Assembly (NCBI GenBank): GCA_039179985.1
Contig: JBCDED010000049.1
Coordinates: 1 to 29,822, forward strand
Direction of reading: 5' to 3'
Source: JBCCMQ01 sp039179985
GTDB lineage: Bacteria; Pseudomonadota; Alphaproteobacteria; Rhodobacterales; Rhodobacteraceae
Length of the DNA: 29,822 nt
In this document: one piece after another, positions 1 to 8,657 of the stretch
How positions within the stretch are numbered: position 1 is the first letter of the stretch
How the letters are laid out: each line of letters opens with the position of its first letter
Program-made: the position numbers and the translations under genes
Notes under the pieces: generated by a model
What the model saw: the letters and a program-made list of their open reading frames with translations, nothing else
Database searches by the model: none
What the model was told of the DNA's origin: nothing

Positions 1-39
1 ATTGCCGAACAGCTCTCTGGAACTTTTCGCAAGCACTGA
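1..39 (+). CDS. Possible 3' end of an upstream gene (partial)
   Basis: The first frame is open from base 1 and ends in TGA at 37-39, giving a tail of 12 residues (IAEQLSGTFRKH). It could be the C-terminus of a gene lying upstream of apt, but the piece is too short to identify, and a chance open frame of this length is common. The remaining stretch up to the apt start (40-161) has no convincing gene. Confidence 0.25.
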   Translation: MAEQLSGTFRKH

Positions 40-161
40 GCTTGGTTTGGTCCTTTGGCCGGCGTCGCCCCGCGCGGCGTCGGCCTGCGCCTCTGGCTTG
101 CGCAAACCAATATGGTCGGACAGATTGAGCGCCGCTAGACCCCAGCGGAGCGTTCGAAAGC

Positions 162-701
162 ATGGCCAGGCCCAACAACGTTAAAGACTACATTCGCACT
201 ATCGCCGATTTCCCTCATGAAGGGATCATGTTCCGCGATGTCACAACGCTTTTTGTGGATCCGCGCGGCTTTCGCATGGCGATCGATCAGCTTCTCCATC
301 CTTACGCCGGCGAACCCATCGACAAAGTGGTCGGCCTTGAAGCCCGCGGCTTTATCCTCGGTGGCGCGATCGCTCACCAGTTGACCGTCGGCTTCGTGCC
401 GATCCGAAAAAAGGGCAAGCTGCCCGGTACGACGATCAGCCAGGACTACAAGCTCGAATACGGGGACGCCATCGTCGAGGTCCACGACGATGCCATTCAG
501 CCGGGCGAACGCATACTCGTGGTCGATGACCTGCTCGCCACGGGCGGAACCGCCGAAGCCGGAATAAAACTGATCGAGCGGCTTGGCGGGCAGATCGTCG
601 GCTGTGCTTTTGTGATCGACCTGCCCGACCTCGGGGGCAGAAAAAAGCTGGAAGAACTCGGCGTGGACGTTCACGCGCTTTGCGCCTTTGAAGGTCTCTG
701 A
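162..701 (+). CDS. apt: Adenine phosphoribosyltransferase
   Basis: This 179-residue protein converts adenine and PRPP to AMP in the cytoplasm (purine salvage). The length is typical of Apt. The PRPP-binding loop is clear at about residues 117-133 (ERILVVDDLLATGGTAEAG), with the acidic pair D122-D123 followed by the glycine-rich turn. The N-terminal half has the expected FPHEGIMFRDVT and GLEARGFILG segments (about 17-29 and 58-67). The ATG at 162 was chosen because the homologous sequence begins there. A GCGGAG about 10 bases upstream is a possible but weak ribosome binding site. The gene stands alone on the plus strand and converges on the next gene. Identification is secure. Confidence 0.96.
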   Translation: MARPNNVKDYIRTIADFPHEGIMFRDVTTLFVDPRGFRMAIDQLLHPYAGEPIDKVVGLEARGFILGGAIAHQLTVGFVPIRKKGKLPGTTISQDYKLEYGDAIVEVHDDAIQPGERILVVDDLLATGGTAEAGIKLIERLGGQIVGCAFVIDLPDLGGRKKLEELGVDVHALCAFEGL

Positions 702-787
702 CGCTAACGCTTTTTCAAGACTTCGGGCGCAAAGATGATCCATGCAAGTTGCTCGTGTGCAGGAGTGACGGGCATGTGATCCCCCAT

Positions 788-828
788 ACGCCCCGTGCCA
801 TTCCCCCCGGCTCGGGGCGTCTTAATTT
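788..828. terminator. Shared terminator-like hairpin between convergent genes
   Basis: ACGCCCCG at 788-795 pairs perfectly with CGGGGCGT at 813-820 (8 bp stem, 17-base loop). A T-rich stretch (CTTAATTT) follows on the plus strand. It lies between the apt stop at 701 and the stop of the minus-strand gene at 822, so it could end transcripts from both sides. The long loop and interrupted T-tract make it a moderate call. Confidence 0.5.
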
Positions 829-2243
829 GTGCTTTGCTTCAGGACGGCACCGGGGTTCATGATGCCGTTGGGGTCGAGGGCCGACTTGATTGCCCGCATG
901 ACCGCCAGCTTGCCGGGATCGCCGTAGCGTTCCAGCTCTCCCGTTTTGATCCGCCCGATTCCATGCTCTGCACTGATCGAGCCGCCCATACTATCGGCAA
1001 GATCATGGACCGCGCGCATCACGTCCTTGCGGACAGGATCATAGGCGTGCCGGTCTTCGCCCTCAGGCGGGAAAATGTTGTAGTGCAGGTTCCCGTCACC
1101 CATGTGGCCGAAGCAGTTGACACGAAAATTCCCTAGCCCTCCGATAGCCTGATCACCGCGCCGGATGAACTCGGGAATTCGTGCCACGGGCACCGAGATG
1201 TCGTGGGACATCACCGCGCCGATGCGGCGATTGGCGACGGGGATGTTCTCGCGGATGTACCAGAGCGCCTGCCGCTGCGCTTCAGACGCCGCGATCACAC
1301 CGTCCTGTACCAGACCCACGTCATAGGCATCTTCAAAAAGGGCGGTCATGGCGGCTTCGGCCTCTTGCCCGCCGGACAGCCCCAACTCCAAAAGGACCAT
1401 CCAGTCGGGCCGCGCCTCGAACGGATCTCGGAACTTCGGCCCCGTTTCGTCGAGAAAATCGAGACCACGCCGCGACAGAAGCTCAAAAGCCGATACGCTC
1501 TCACCGGCCCTCTTTCGGGCCAGAGTCAGAAGTGCAAGCGCCGCCTCGGGGTCGGTTACGGCGAAAAGCGCGGTTGCTTCGCTCTCCGGGATAGGCGCCA
1601 TCGACAGTGTAGCGGCCGTGATAACGCCAAGCGTGCCCTCCGCGCCGATCATCAGGTCGCGCAGGTCGTAACCGGTGTTGTCCTTGCGCAGTTTCTTCAG
1701 CCCGTGGATGACCTCGCCGCTCGGTAAAACCACCTCGATCCCCAGGCACTGGGCGCGGGCGTTGCCGTAGCGCACGACGTTCACGCCACCCGCATTGGTG
1801 CTCAGGATACCGCCGATGCGCGCCGTGCCTTTGGAGGCGATGGATAGCGGGAAGAGCCAGCCAGCCTCGGTGGCGGCCTCCTGTACGTCCTGCAACGTCA
1901 CACCCGCCTCTACTGTCAGGATCCCGTCGGGCGCGTCCACCTCCCGGACCTGTGTCATCCGTTCCAGCGACAAAAGCAGGGGTGCGGGACCATCAAGCGC
2001 GATCTGCCCGCCCACAAGTCCCGTACCGCCGCCGTAGGGCACCACCGGCACGCGGGCCGCGTTGGCGCGGCGCAGGACCTCTGCCACCTCGTCCACCGTT
2101 CCCGGAGCGACCACGGCTGCCGCCTGCCCGGTCAGCCGCCCCCGCGGTTCCTCAAGGTAAGACGGTGCGACCTCGCGGAAGGCGGGTTCGGGCAGAACCG
2201 CGCGCAGATCATTCAGAAAGTCAGGCGTAACGGCACCAAGCAT
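822..2243 (-). CDS. FAD-binding D-2-hydroxyacid dehydrogenase (GlcD / D2HGDH-like)
   Basis: A 473-residue flavoprotein of the GlcD/D-lactate/D-2-hydroxyglutarate dehydrogenase family, likely oxidising a D-2-hydroxyacid to the 2-oxoacid and passing electrons on to a carrier. The FAD-binding PCMH domain covers about residues 35-215, with PYGGGTGLVGGQ at 69-80 and GGILSTNAGG at 144-153. The FAD-oxidase C-terminal domain carries FGHMGDGNLHYN (H380 and H387) and SAEHGIG (E426), which correspond to the metal and substrate site of D2HGDH. The motif DPNGIMNPG closes the protein. The start is ATG at 2241-2243, although no strong ribosome binding site precedes it. It lies 36 bases downstream of the MBL-fold gene, probably in one transcript. 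The exact substrate (lactate, 2-hydroxyglutarate or other) cannot be told. Confidence 0.88.
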   Translation of the reverse strand: MLGAVTPDFLNDLRAVLPEPAFREVAPSYLEEPRGRLTGQAAAVVAPGTVDEVAEVLRRANAARVPVVPYGGGTGLVGGQIALDGPAPLLLSLERMTQVREVDAPDGILTVEAGVTLQDVQEAATEAGWLFPLSIASKGTARIGGILSTNAGGVNVVRYGNARAQCLGIEVVLPSGEVIHGLKKLRKDNTGYDLRDLMIGAEGTLGVITAATLSMAPIPESEATALFAVTDPEAALALLTLARKRAGESVSAFELLSRRGLDFLDETGPKFRDPFEARPDWMVLLELGLSGGQEAEAAMTALFEDAYDVGLVQDGVIAASEAQRQALWYIRENIPVANRRIGAVMSHDISVPVARIPEFIRRGDQAIGGLGNFRVNCFGHMGDGNLHYNIFPPEGEDRHAYDPVRKDVMRAVHDLADSMGGSISAEHGIGRIKTGELERYGDPGKLAVMRAIKSALDPNGIMNPGAVLKQSTN

Positions 2244-2279
2244 GGCATGTACTGACCACGCCCGGCGTCCAACGGCAAG

Positions 2280-3116
2280 CTATTCGGGGTCACGCAGGAA
2301 GCTTGTTCGCAGAAGGTAGATCGTGGGCCTTTCCGGAAGCGACCTGAGGTTGACCTCGATCGAACTCTCGTCGGAGCGGACAACCGCGTAATCTTCGGAC
2401 ATGCCCACAAGGAATTCTTCCAGCGACGAAATGCTGAACCAGTGCATGGGCAGGACGATGGAGGCGCGCAGGCGTTTGAGAACCCGCAGCATCGTGGGCG
2501 TATCGAGCGAAATGCCCCCGTCCACTGCGGCCATCACCACATCGAGCCGCCCAATCGCGGCATATTGGGCGTCGGAGGGCTCATGGTGCAGGTGCCCGAG
2601 ATGCCCGATGCAAAGTCCCGCGACCTCGAAGATGAATATCGAATTGCCGTCGTTCTCCCGCCCCGGACCAAATCGCGAGCGGATATCCGTCGGCACGTTC
2701 CGCACGAGCATTTCGTCCAGATCCAGCGAATGGTCAGCCGCAACCCCATCTTGCGCCCAGCCTTGCAGGACGTGCGGGATACGGGGATCGGGAATAGAGG
2801 TCCAATGGGTCTCATGGGCATTGTTCATCGTCACAACGTCCGGCACCAGATCGACGACACCGAGAAAGCCCGTGAAATCCGTGGCCGCCGTAAGCCCGCC
2901 TTCGGTCTGCAAAAGAAACGTCGCGTGGTCGATATAGTTGATCCGGACGGTGAACTCTTCCACCGGCTCGGTCCAGCTGGCCTTGTGCAGGTAGACCGCA
3001 CCGGGGGTCCGGTCGGCCAGCGCGATGCAATGGCTGGGGCGCCTTTCCTGCGCGGTGGCGGGATGGACCGCCATGACAGTGGCCAGTGTCACAAACAACG
3101 CGCGCAGATCGACCAT
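2280..3116 (-). CDS. Exported metallo-beta-lactamase-fold protein with altered metal motif
   Basis: The 278-residue protein begins with a signal peptide (hydrophobic residues about 5-18, cleavage predicted near ATA-QE at 22-23), so it should act in the periplasm. After it comes an MBL fold resembling UlaG-type hydrolases: YIDHATFLLQT at 61-71, a region equivalent to the HxHxDH motif at 99-104, GHLGHLHH at 171-178 and LPMHWF at 223-228. The main motif reads N-A-H-E-T-H, so the first histidine is Asn and the metal-bridging aspartate is Thr. H101, H104, H172 or H175, and H225 remain. The start is supported by GGGGAGG about 7 bases upstream. The substrate is unknown, and the protein may bind metal differently or not be a classical hydrolase. 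Confidence 0.75.
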   Translation of the reverse strand: MVDLRALFVTLATVMAVHPATAQERRPSHCIALADRTPGAVYLHKASWTEPVEEFTVRINYIDHATFLLQTEGGLTAATDFTGFLGVVDLVPDVVTMNNAHETHWTSIPDPRIPHVLQGWAQDGVAADHSLDLDEMLVRNVPTDIRSRFGPGRENDGNSIFIFEVAGLCIGHLGHLHHEPSDAQYAAIGRLDVVMAAVDGGISLDTPTMLRVLKRLRASIVLPMHWFSISSLEEFLVGMSEDYAVVRSDESSIEVNLRSLPERPTIYLLRTSFLRDPE

Positions 3117-3210
3117 TGCAAAAACCTCCCCTTTTCAAAAAAGGATAGCGCAGCAATGGCGCATGTCCGCAACGCGCCCGGCAGATTTTGATTTTTGTGA
3201 GGGCGTCCGC

Positions 3211-3795
3211 CTAACCGGCGGTCGTTTTTCCGCGCCGGTCGCCGCGCAAATTGGCATAGAGCACATGGTTGCGCCAGCGGCCCGCAATCTGCAGATAGCT
3301 TTGGGCCACACCTTCGTATTTGAACCCCGCCTTTTCCAGAAGCCCGCGTGAGGCCGCGTTTTCCGGCAGGCAGGCGGCCTCGACCCGGCTGAGATCCAGC
3401 GCGTGAAAGGCGTAGTGAACGACCGCTGGGATCGCCTCGCTCATGTACCCCTGCCGCGCGTGGGGGGCGCCGACCCAGTAGCCCAGCGTTCCCGCTTGCG
3501 CCGGTCCGCGCCGGATGTTGTCGAGCGTGATCGCGCCAAGCAATTCGTTGTCCGTGCGGTGGAAGAGGAAAAGCGGCAGCGCCGCGCCGTTCGAGATTGA
3601 CCTTTGCGCCCAGTAGACCCGGTTCGTGAAGGCCTTGCGCGTTAGGTGGTCTTCGGACCAGGACGGCTCCCAAGGCACAAGGAACGCGCGGCTGTCCTGC
3701 CTCAACTGCGTCCATTCACGGAAGTCCACGTGCTGCGGCGGTCGCAGGCTCAGGCGATCCGTTTCCAGGCGTACCCTTCGACGGCGCGTGAGCAT
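3211..3795 (-). CDS. GNAT N-acetyltransferase, RimJ/RimL type
   Basis: A 194-residue acetyl-CoA-dependent N-acetyltransferase resembling RimJ, which modifies the N-terminus of ribosomal protein S5. Family features are the opening LETDRLSLRPPQ (about 10-21), the acetyl-CoA loop region around HARQGYMSEAI (about 112-122) and the closing ENAASRGLLEKAGFKYEG (about 144-161). Its ATG (3793-3795) overlaps the TGA of the M16 peptidase gene as TGATG, so it is translationally coupled as the last gene of the block. The substrate is not certain: RimJ/RimL relatives also act on other proteins and small molecules. Confidence 0.88.
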   Translation of the reverse strand: MLTRRRRVRLETDRLSLRPPQHVDFREWTQLRQDSRAFLVPWEPSWSEDHLTRKAFTNRVYWAQRSISNGAALPLFLFHRTDNELLGAITLDNIRRGPAQAGTLGYWVGAPHARQGYMSEAIPAVVHYAFHALDLSRVEAACLPENAASRGLLEKAGFKYEGVAQSYLQIAGRWRNHVLYANLRGDRRGKTTAG

Positions 3796-5057
3796 CAGGC
3801 GGCAACCCTTCCAAGAAGGCTGGAGAGATCCGGTGCCCCGTCCACCGGACCGTAAAGCGCAAGCGCCGCCCGGCCCGACCGCGCCGTGTCCCCCGCAAAC
3901 TGGCGGACCCCTTCGGTTGTGACAGCGTCGATCCGCGCCACTGTCTCTTCCAGCGGCGGCACGCGGTCCCAGATCGCCAGAAGCCGCGCCAGGCGTTCGG
4001 CCCGGGCCGAAGGGCTTTCGAGCCCCATGAGCATGCCCGCCTTCATCTGCGCCCGCGCGCGCGCAACCTCAGCGTCTGACATGTCTTCAGCCGCACGGGC
4101 CAGTTCTTCCATCGTCAGATTGGCAAGATCGCCGAGTTCCTGGGCGCTCGTGCCGGCGTAAACGGTCATGGTGCCAGTATCGGCATAGGCGCTTGCCTGC
4201 GCGAAGATCGTATAGCAAAGACCGCGGCGTTCCCGCGCCTCCTGAAACAGCCTCGATGACATGCCACCGCCGAATGCCGTGGCAAAGATCTGTGCAGTGA
4301 AGATCCCGTCGTCACGGTAGCCCGGCCCCTCGAATGCGAGCGCAAAGTGCGCCTGTTCAAGGTCACGGCTGACCTGACGCTCGCCGCCTTCGAAACGCGC
4401 GGATATGGCCGTGCTCTGGCCCTGGGCGGGCATATCTCCGAAGAGGCGCTCGGCGTCTTCGACGATCCGGTCGTGATCGACCGCACCCGCCGCTGCAAGG
4501 ATCATCTGGCCGGGGCCGTAGTTGTCTTGTACGAAACCCGCCAGATCCGTGCGCTCAAAGGCGCTGACACGCTCTGCGGGCCCAAGGATCGTCCGTCCAA
4601 GCGGCTGGCCTGGATAGGCGGCCTCTTGCAGCCAGTCAAAAATGATGTCGTCAGGCGTATCGTTGACCTGCCCGATCTCCTGCAGGATCACATGGCGCTC
4701 GACCTCGATTTCCGAGGGGTCAAAGGCAGGGTTGCGCAGGATATCGGCGATCACATCCAGCGCCAGCGGCACGTCGGCGCCAAGGACACGAGCATAGTAG
4801 GCCGTGGTTTCACGGCTGGTGTAGGCATTGATGTAGCCACCCACGTCCTCGATCACCTCGGCGATCTGCAGCGCGCTGCGCTGCTCGGTCCCCTTGAAGG
4901 CCATATGCTCCAGGAAATGGGCAATGCCGTTCTGCTCGCTGCTTTCGTGGCGGCCCCCGGCGTTCACCCAGACACCCACCGAGGCCGATTGCAGGCCAGG
5001 CATGAGTTCGGTGACGATACGGAAACCATTGGACAGGGTGTGCAGGCGGACGGTCAC
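3795..5057 (-). CDS. M16 family zinc peptidase (mitochondrial processing peptidase-like)
   Basis: A 420-residue M16B metallopeptidase of the PqqL/MPP-beta type. The inverted zinc motif HxxEH is present as H47-F-L-E50-H51, and the third ligand is expected at E127 in VILQEIG, about 76 residues on, as the family requires. The peptidase_M16 N domain covers about 10-160 and the C-terminal M16_C domain about 165-345. There is no signal peptide. The start is a GTG at 5057-5055 whose last bases overlap the thrC TGA (GTGA), so it is coupled to thrC. It likely degrades or processes peptides in the cytoplasm or at the membrane; the substrate is unknown. Confidence 0.92.
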   Translation of the reverse strand: MTVRLHTLSNGFRIVTELMPGLQSASVGVWVNAGGRHESSEQNGIAHFLEHMAFKGTEQRSALQIAEVIEDVGGYINAYTSRETTAYYARVLGADVPLALDVIADILRNPAFDPSEIEVERHVILQEIGQVNDTPDDIIFDWLQEAAYPGQPLGRTILGPAERVSAFERTDLAGFVQDNYGPGQMILAAAGAVDHDRIVEDAERLFGDMPAQGQSTAISARFEGGERQVSRDLEQAHFALAFEGPGYRDDGIFTAQIFATAFGGGMSSRLFQEARERRGLCYTIFAQASAYADTGTMTVYAGTSAQELGDLANLTMEELARAAEDMSDAEVARARAQMKAGMLMGLESPSARAERLARLLAIWDRVPPLEETVARIDAVTTEGVRQFAGDTARSGRAALALYGPVDGAPDLSSLLGRVAA

Positions 5058-6442
5058 TTGGCGGTGCGCTCTCTGATCAGGGACTGGATCGCGGACAGAT
5101 CATTGGGCACCCGCGTCACTCGTTCCGACCGGTCATAAAGGTCCCCCATCCGATTTGGAAGGGGCGGCCGTATCCCCGTTGCCGCTTCCACAGCGTCAGG
5201 GAACTTTGCGGGATGAGCGGTGGCCAGCGTCACCATAGGCACGACGCCCAGATGATCCCGCGCGACCCTTGTACCGATTGCAGTGTGGGGACAAAGAAGC
5301 TCGCCCGCCTCGGCCAGAACGTCCCGGATCTCGGCACGGGTGTCTTCCTCGGACACACGTCCCGAGGCGTAGACCTCGCGCAGCGCCTCAATCGCGCCCT
5401 GGCTGATGGCGAACCCGCCCGAGGCCTTCAGGTCGGCCATCTGCGCCGCCACAACTGCGCCGTCGCGCCCGTAGGCGTCAAAAAGCGCGCGCTCGAAGTT
5501 TGAGCTGACCTGGATATCCATCGACGGGCTGATCGACGGCTGTACCGTTTCTTTGAGGTAGCTGCCGGTGACGAGTGTTCTGTGCAGAATGTCGTTCTGG
5601 TTCGTGGCCACCACCAGTTCACCGATGGACAGTCCCATGCGCTTGGCGATGTAACCAGCGAAGATATCCCCGAAGTTGCCCGTGGGCACAGTGAAGCTGA
5701 CGGGGCGGTATGGGGCGCCAAGGCTGACGGCGGAGGAGAAATAGTAGACGACTTGCGCCAAAACGCGAGCCCAGTTGATCGAATTGACACCTGCCAGCCG
5801 CACCTCATCGCGGAAGGTGAAGTCGTTGAACATATCCTTCACCGCCGCCTGACAATCATCGAAGTCGCCGTCAACGGCCAGCGCGTGGACGTTCGCGGCC
5901 TTGGGCGTCGTCATCTGACGGCGCTGCACCTCACTGACGCGGCCATGGGGGTAAAGGATAAAGACATCGACGGCCTCAAGCCCGGCGAAGGCCTCGATGG
6001 CAGCCGAGCCGGTATCTCCGCTGGTCGCCCCGACGATGGTTATTCGCCCGCCCGAACGCGCCAGCGAGGCCTGGAACATCTGGCCTATGAGCTGCATGGC
6101 GAAGTCTTTGAATGCCAGCGTCGGTCCGTGGAAAAGCTCTAGCAGGAAGTGGTTCGGCGCCAGTTGTTTCAGCGGCGCTCGGGCTGCGTGCCCGAAACCC
6201 GAATAGGCCGCGTCGATCAGGCCGCGGAATGCATCTTCGGAAAAGGTCTCGCCAATGAAGGGGCGCATGATGCGAAAGGCGATGTCCTCGTAGCTCTGCC
6301 CGGCCAGCGCAGCGATGTATGCGGCCGAAAGCACCGGTATCTCGTCCGGCACATAGAGCCCGCCGTCGCGGGCCAGACCCGTCATCATGGCCTCTTCGAA
6401 ACTCAGCCGCGGGGCCGTGCCCCGGGTGGAGACATAGATCAT
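5054..6442 (-). CDS. thrC: Threonine synthase
   Basis: A PLP enzyme that turns O-phosphohomoserine into threonine, the last step of threonine synthesis. The 462-residue form starts at ATG 6442-6440 (MIYVSTRGTAP). This is preferred over an in-frame upstream ATG because GAAGGAGG lies about 7 bases before it and because it overlaps the SURF1 stop as ATGA. The N-terminal Thr_synth_N domain is at about 2-80. The PLP lysine is K112 in GPTLAFKDFAMQ, and phosphate-binding VGATSGDTGSAA follows. The length fits the gram-negative type-I form. It is coupled to SURF1 upstream and to the M16 gene downstream. Confidence 0.97.
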   Translation of the reverse strand: MIYVSTRGTAPRLSFEEAMMTGLARDGGLYVPDEIPVLSAAYIAALAGQSYEDIAFRIMRPFIGETFSEDAFRGLIDAAYSGFGHAARAPLKQLAPNHFLLELFHGPTLAFKDFAMQLIGQMFQASLARSGGRITIVGATSGDTGSAAIEAFAGLEAVDVFILYPHGRVSEVQRRQMTTPKAANVHALAVDGDFDDCQAAVKDMFNDFTFRDEVRLAGVNSINWARVLAQVVYYFSSAVSLGAPYRPVSFTVPTGNFGDIFAGYIAKRMGLSIGELVVATNQNDILHRTLVTGSYLKETVQPSISPSMDIQVSSNFERALFDAYGRDGAVVAAQMADLKASGGFAISQGAIEALREVYASGRVSEEDTRAEIRDVLAEAGELLCPHTAIGTRVARDHLGVVPMVTLATAHPAKFPDAVEAATGIRPPLPNRMGDLYDRSERVTRVPNDLSAIQSLIRERTAK

Positions 6443-7116
6443 GGACGTTCCTCCTTCAGACGGCGCCAGATGAAATAGCCGGTCATGATCAACCATACGA
6501 CCGCCAGTGAAAACCAGGTGATGGCGTATTCCCGGTGATCGTTCGGAATGCCCACGGTGTCCACCGGCAGGGGCGTCACCGAGCTATCTGTTTCCGACGT
6601 TTCCCGCACGATGATCAGCACGGGTTCGGTGCCCAAGGCCCCGGCCATGGCGGCAACGTCGCGGGCATACCAGATGTTTGCATCCGGGTCCGCATCGGGG
6701 GTGAAACTGTCGGTCTCATCCGGCCAGTGCAGGTTGCCGGTCACAGTAGCCGAGACCGGCGCGCGCGGTGTGTCCTTTTCCTCGGGGCGCACATAACCCC
6801 TGTCGATCATCAGCCGCCGCCCTGTGTCCGCCTCGAAGGCAGCGATGACGCGGAAAAGCGCGCCCACGGTCTTGGCGCTGGCCAGTACATGCAACTCATC
6901 GCCGGTGATCAGACCTGTTTCAATGACGGGCAGATAGCGGTCTGCTTCGGGGTCAGGCATCACCGGCACGGGCACTGGATCTGACAGGATCCGCGCGTCG
7001 ATGTCAGCGAGTATTGCCTCTTTCCAGGCCAGCCGCTGCATCTGCCAGACCCCCAGCCACAGCAGGATAGCGGTTCCGGCCAGGCCGAAAATCAGGGGAG
7101 GAAGGATGCGGCGCAT
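6439..7116 (-). CDS. SURF1-family cytochrome oxidase assembly protein
   Basis: A 225-residue inner-membrane protein of the SURF1/Shy1 family, which helps insert haem a into subunit I of aa3 oxidase. There are two membrane segments, one near the N-terminus (about 4-22, ending LGVWQMQRL) and one near the C-terminus (about 195-217, ITWFSLAVVWLIMTGYFIW). The large periplasmic loop between them includes RGYVRPEE and the family's typical HREYAITWFSLA. The start is ATG 7116-7114; the open frame extends 82 codons further upstream but that part is not protein-like and would run through the ctaE terminator. The gene lies 121 bases after ctaE. Confidence 0.92.
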   Translation of the reverse strand: MRRILPPLIFGLAGTAILLWLGVWQMQRLAWKEAILADIDARILSDPVPVPVMPDPEADRYLPVIETGLITGDELHVLASAKTVGALFRVIAAFEADTGRRLMIDRGYVRPEEKDTPRAPVSATVTGNLHWPDETDSFTPDADPDANIWYARDVAAMAGALGTEPVLIIVRETSETDSSVTPLPVDTVGIPNDHREYAITWFSLAVVWLIMTGYFIWRRLKEERP

Positions 7117-7180
7117 GGGCTTTCTGTGGACACGGAACGCGCAACGGTGCCTATCGGCGGCGCGCCGGATTGCCAAGCCG

Positions 7181-7213
7181 GAAAGACAAAGGGCGCAGCA
7201 GATGCCGCGCCCT
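7181..7213 (-). terminator. Intrinsic terminator after ctaE
   Basis: Read on the minus strand, AGGGCGC (7213-7207) pairs with GCGCCCT (7196-7190) around a 10-base loop and is followed by TTTGTCTTT. It sits 25 bases past the ctaE stop, so it may reduce read-through from the oxidase genes into SURF1-thrC. Confidence 0.65.
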
Positions 7214-7237
7214 CGGGTCCGGATATCGGTGTGCGGG

Positions 7238-8044
7238 TCAACTGCCCCAGATGTAAATCGAGGCGAAGAGGAACAGCCAAACCACATCGACAAAGTGCCA
7301 GTACCAGGCCGCCGCCTCGAAACCCACGTGCTTTTCGGGCGTGAACTGGCCTGCGTAGACACGCATGAGGCAGACGAAAAGGAAGATCGTCCCGATAATC
7401 ACATGGGCGCCGTGAAAGCCGGTGGCCATGAAGAAATTCGCGCCATAGATGTTGCCGGCAAACCCGAAGGCCGCGTGGGTGTATTCGTAGATCTGGAAAG
7501 CCGTGAACAGAATGCCAAGCGCGATAGCCAGGATCAGACCGTTCTTGAGGTCATTGCGGTTGTCCTCATGGGCCAGGGCGTGGTGCGCCCAGGTGGCCGC
7601 GGCGCCCGAACACAGCAGGATCAGCGTGTTGATCAGCGGCAGGTGCCAGGGATCAAAAGTCTCAATGCCCGCAGGCGGCCAGACGCCGTCGACCGCCGGG
7701 CTATTGCCGGCGGGATCCATGGGATACATCGCATGTTTGAAGAACGACCAGAACCACGCGGCAAAGAACATCACTTCGGACATGATGAACATGATGAAGC
7801 CGTAGCGCAGGCCGATCCGCACCACAGGTGTGTGGTCGCCAGCCTGGCTTTCGGCCACAACCTCGGTCCACCAGGCAAACATGGTGTAAAGGACGGCAAC
7901 CAGCCCGATCAGGCAGACCCAGGGGCCAGAGCCGTGCATCCAGAGCACTGCACCGAAGAGCATGACGAAGGCCCCGACACCGCCGAGGAACGGCAACACG
8001 GACGGGGCTAGAATGTGATAGTCGTGGTTTTTCGCGTGCGCCAT
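7238..8044 (-). CDS. ctaE: Cytochrome c oxidase subunit III
   Basis: A 268-residue integral membrane subunit of aa3-type oxidase. It begins MAHAKNHDYHILAPS, and the first segment (about 17-35) is typical of subunit III. Seven membrane segments are expected and visible as hydrophobic blocks. The conserved SEVMFFAAWFWSFF (about 92-105) carries the glutamate characteristic of CoxIII, and the C-terminal HFVDVVWLFLFASIYIWG is diagnostic. It follows ctaG by 22 bases. Subunit I (ctaD) is not in this window, as is common in Rhodobacterales where ctaD lies elsewhere. Confidence 0.97.
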   Translation of the reverse strand: MAHAKNHDYHILAPSVLPFLGGVGAFVMLFGAVLWMHGSGPWVCLIGLVAVLYTMFAWWTEVVAESQAGDHTPVVRIGLRYGFIMFIMSEVMFFAAWFWSFFKHAMYPMDPAGNSPAVDGVWPPAGIETFDPWHLPLINTLILLCSGAAATWAHHALAHEDNRNDLKNGLILAIALGILFTAFQIYEYTHAAFGFAGNIYGANFFMATGFHGAHVIIGTIFLFVCLMRVYAGQFTPEKHVGFEAAAWYWHFVDVVWLFLFASIYIWGS

Positions 8045-8066
8045 TAGGACCCGTCCCTCGTGACCA

Positions 8067-8657
8067 TTAGTTTAGCGTTTCTGTGATACCGGGATCGAGG
8101 CTCGCCTGAACCTCGTCCAGTTCCAATTCGTAGAAGGTGTAGCTGAGTGTGATTGTGTGGACAAACTTGCCCTCGGCATCCGTCACGATCTCGGGATCAA
8201 CGTAGAAGCTGACCGGCATCTGCACCCGCTCGCCGGGCTGAAGGACCTGCTGTTCAAAGCAAAAGCAGTCGATCTTGGAGAAATAGCCGCCGGCGGCAAA
8301 GGGCACCACGTTGTAGCTGGCCGACCCCGCCACGGGCGTGTCCGTCGGGTTGTATGCTTCGTAAAACGCCAGGCCGGTTTCACCGATCCGCACTTCCATT
8401 TCGCGCTGCATGGGTTTGAATTCCCACGGCATATCGCGCTCGAGTGAGGCATCAAACCGGATGATCATCGTCTGATCAAGGATTTCGTCAGGGCTCACAT
8501 CTGACACAGTGGTTGTGCCACCGTAGCCGGTGACGCGGCAGAACAAATCATAAAGCGGCACCGCTGCCCAGCCCATGGCGCCCATGAAAAGAACGACGCC
8601 CACCAGGGATGCCGCCGTGCGCTGCGGACCCGAAAAGCCTGTCAGAAATGCGCGCAT
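8067..8657 (-). CDS. ctaG: Cytochrome c oxidase assembly protein CtaG/Cox11
   Basis: A 196-residue copper chaperone that delivers CuB to oxidase subunit I. It has one N-terminal membrane segment (about 17-36, SLVGVVLFMGAMGWAAVPLY) followed by a periplasmic beta-rich domain. The copper-binding C131-F-C133-F in KIDCFCFEQQ is intact, and a further conserved cysteine (C40 in YDLFCRVTG) follows the membrane segment. ATG 8657-8655 was chosen: GGAGGAG lies just upstream, and the ATG overlaps the TGA of the preceding small gene as TGATG. An upstream in-frame start would add a non-homologous extension overlapping that gene. Confidence 0.96.
   Translation of the reverse strand: MRAFLTGFSGPQRTAASLVGVVLFMGAMGWAAVPLYDLFCRVTGYGGTTTVSDVSPDEILDQTMIIRFDASLERDMPWEFKPMQREMEVRIGETGLAFYEAYNPTDTPVAGSASYNVVPFAAGGYFSKIDCFCFEQQVLQPGERVQMPVSFYVDPEIVTDAEGKFVHTITLSYTFYELELDEVQASLDPGITETLN

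Noticed and set aside
2..184. 60-codon open frame overlapping the start of apt
   Set aside because: No ribosome binding site, low-complexity Ala/Arg/Ser composition, and it runs into apt in another frame.
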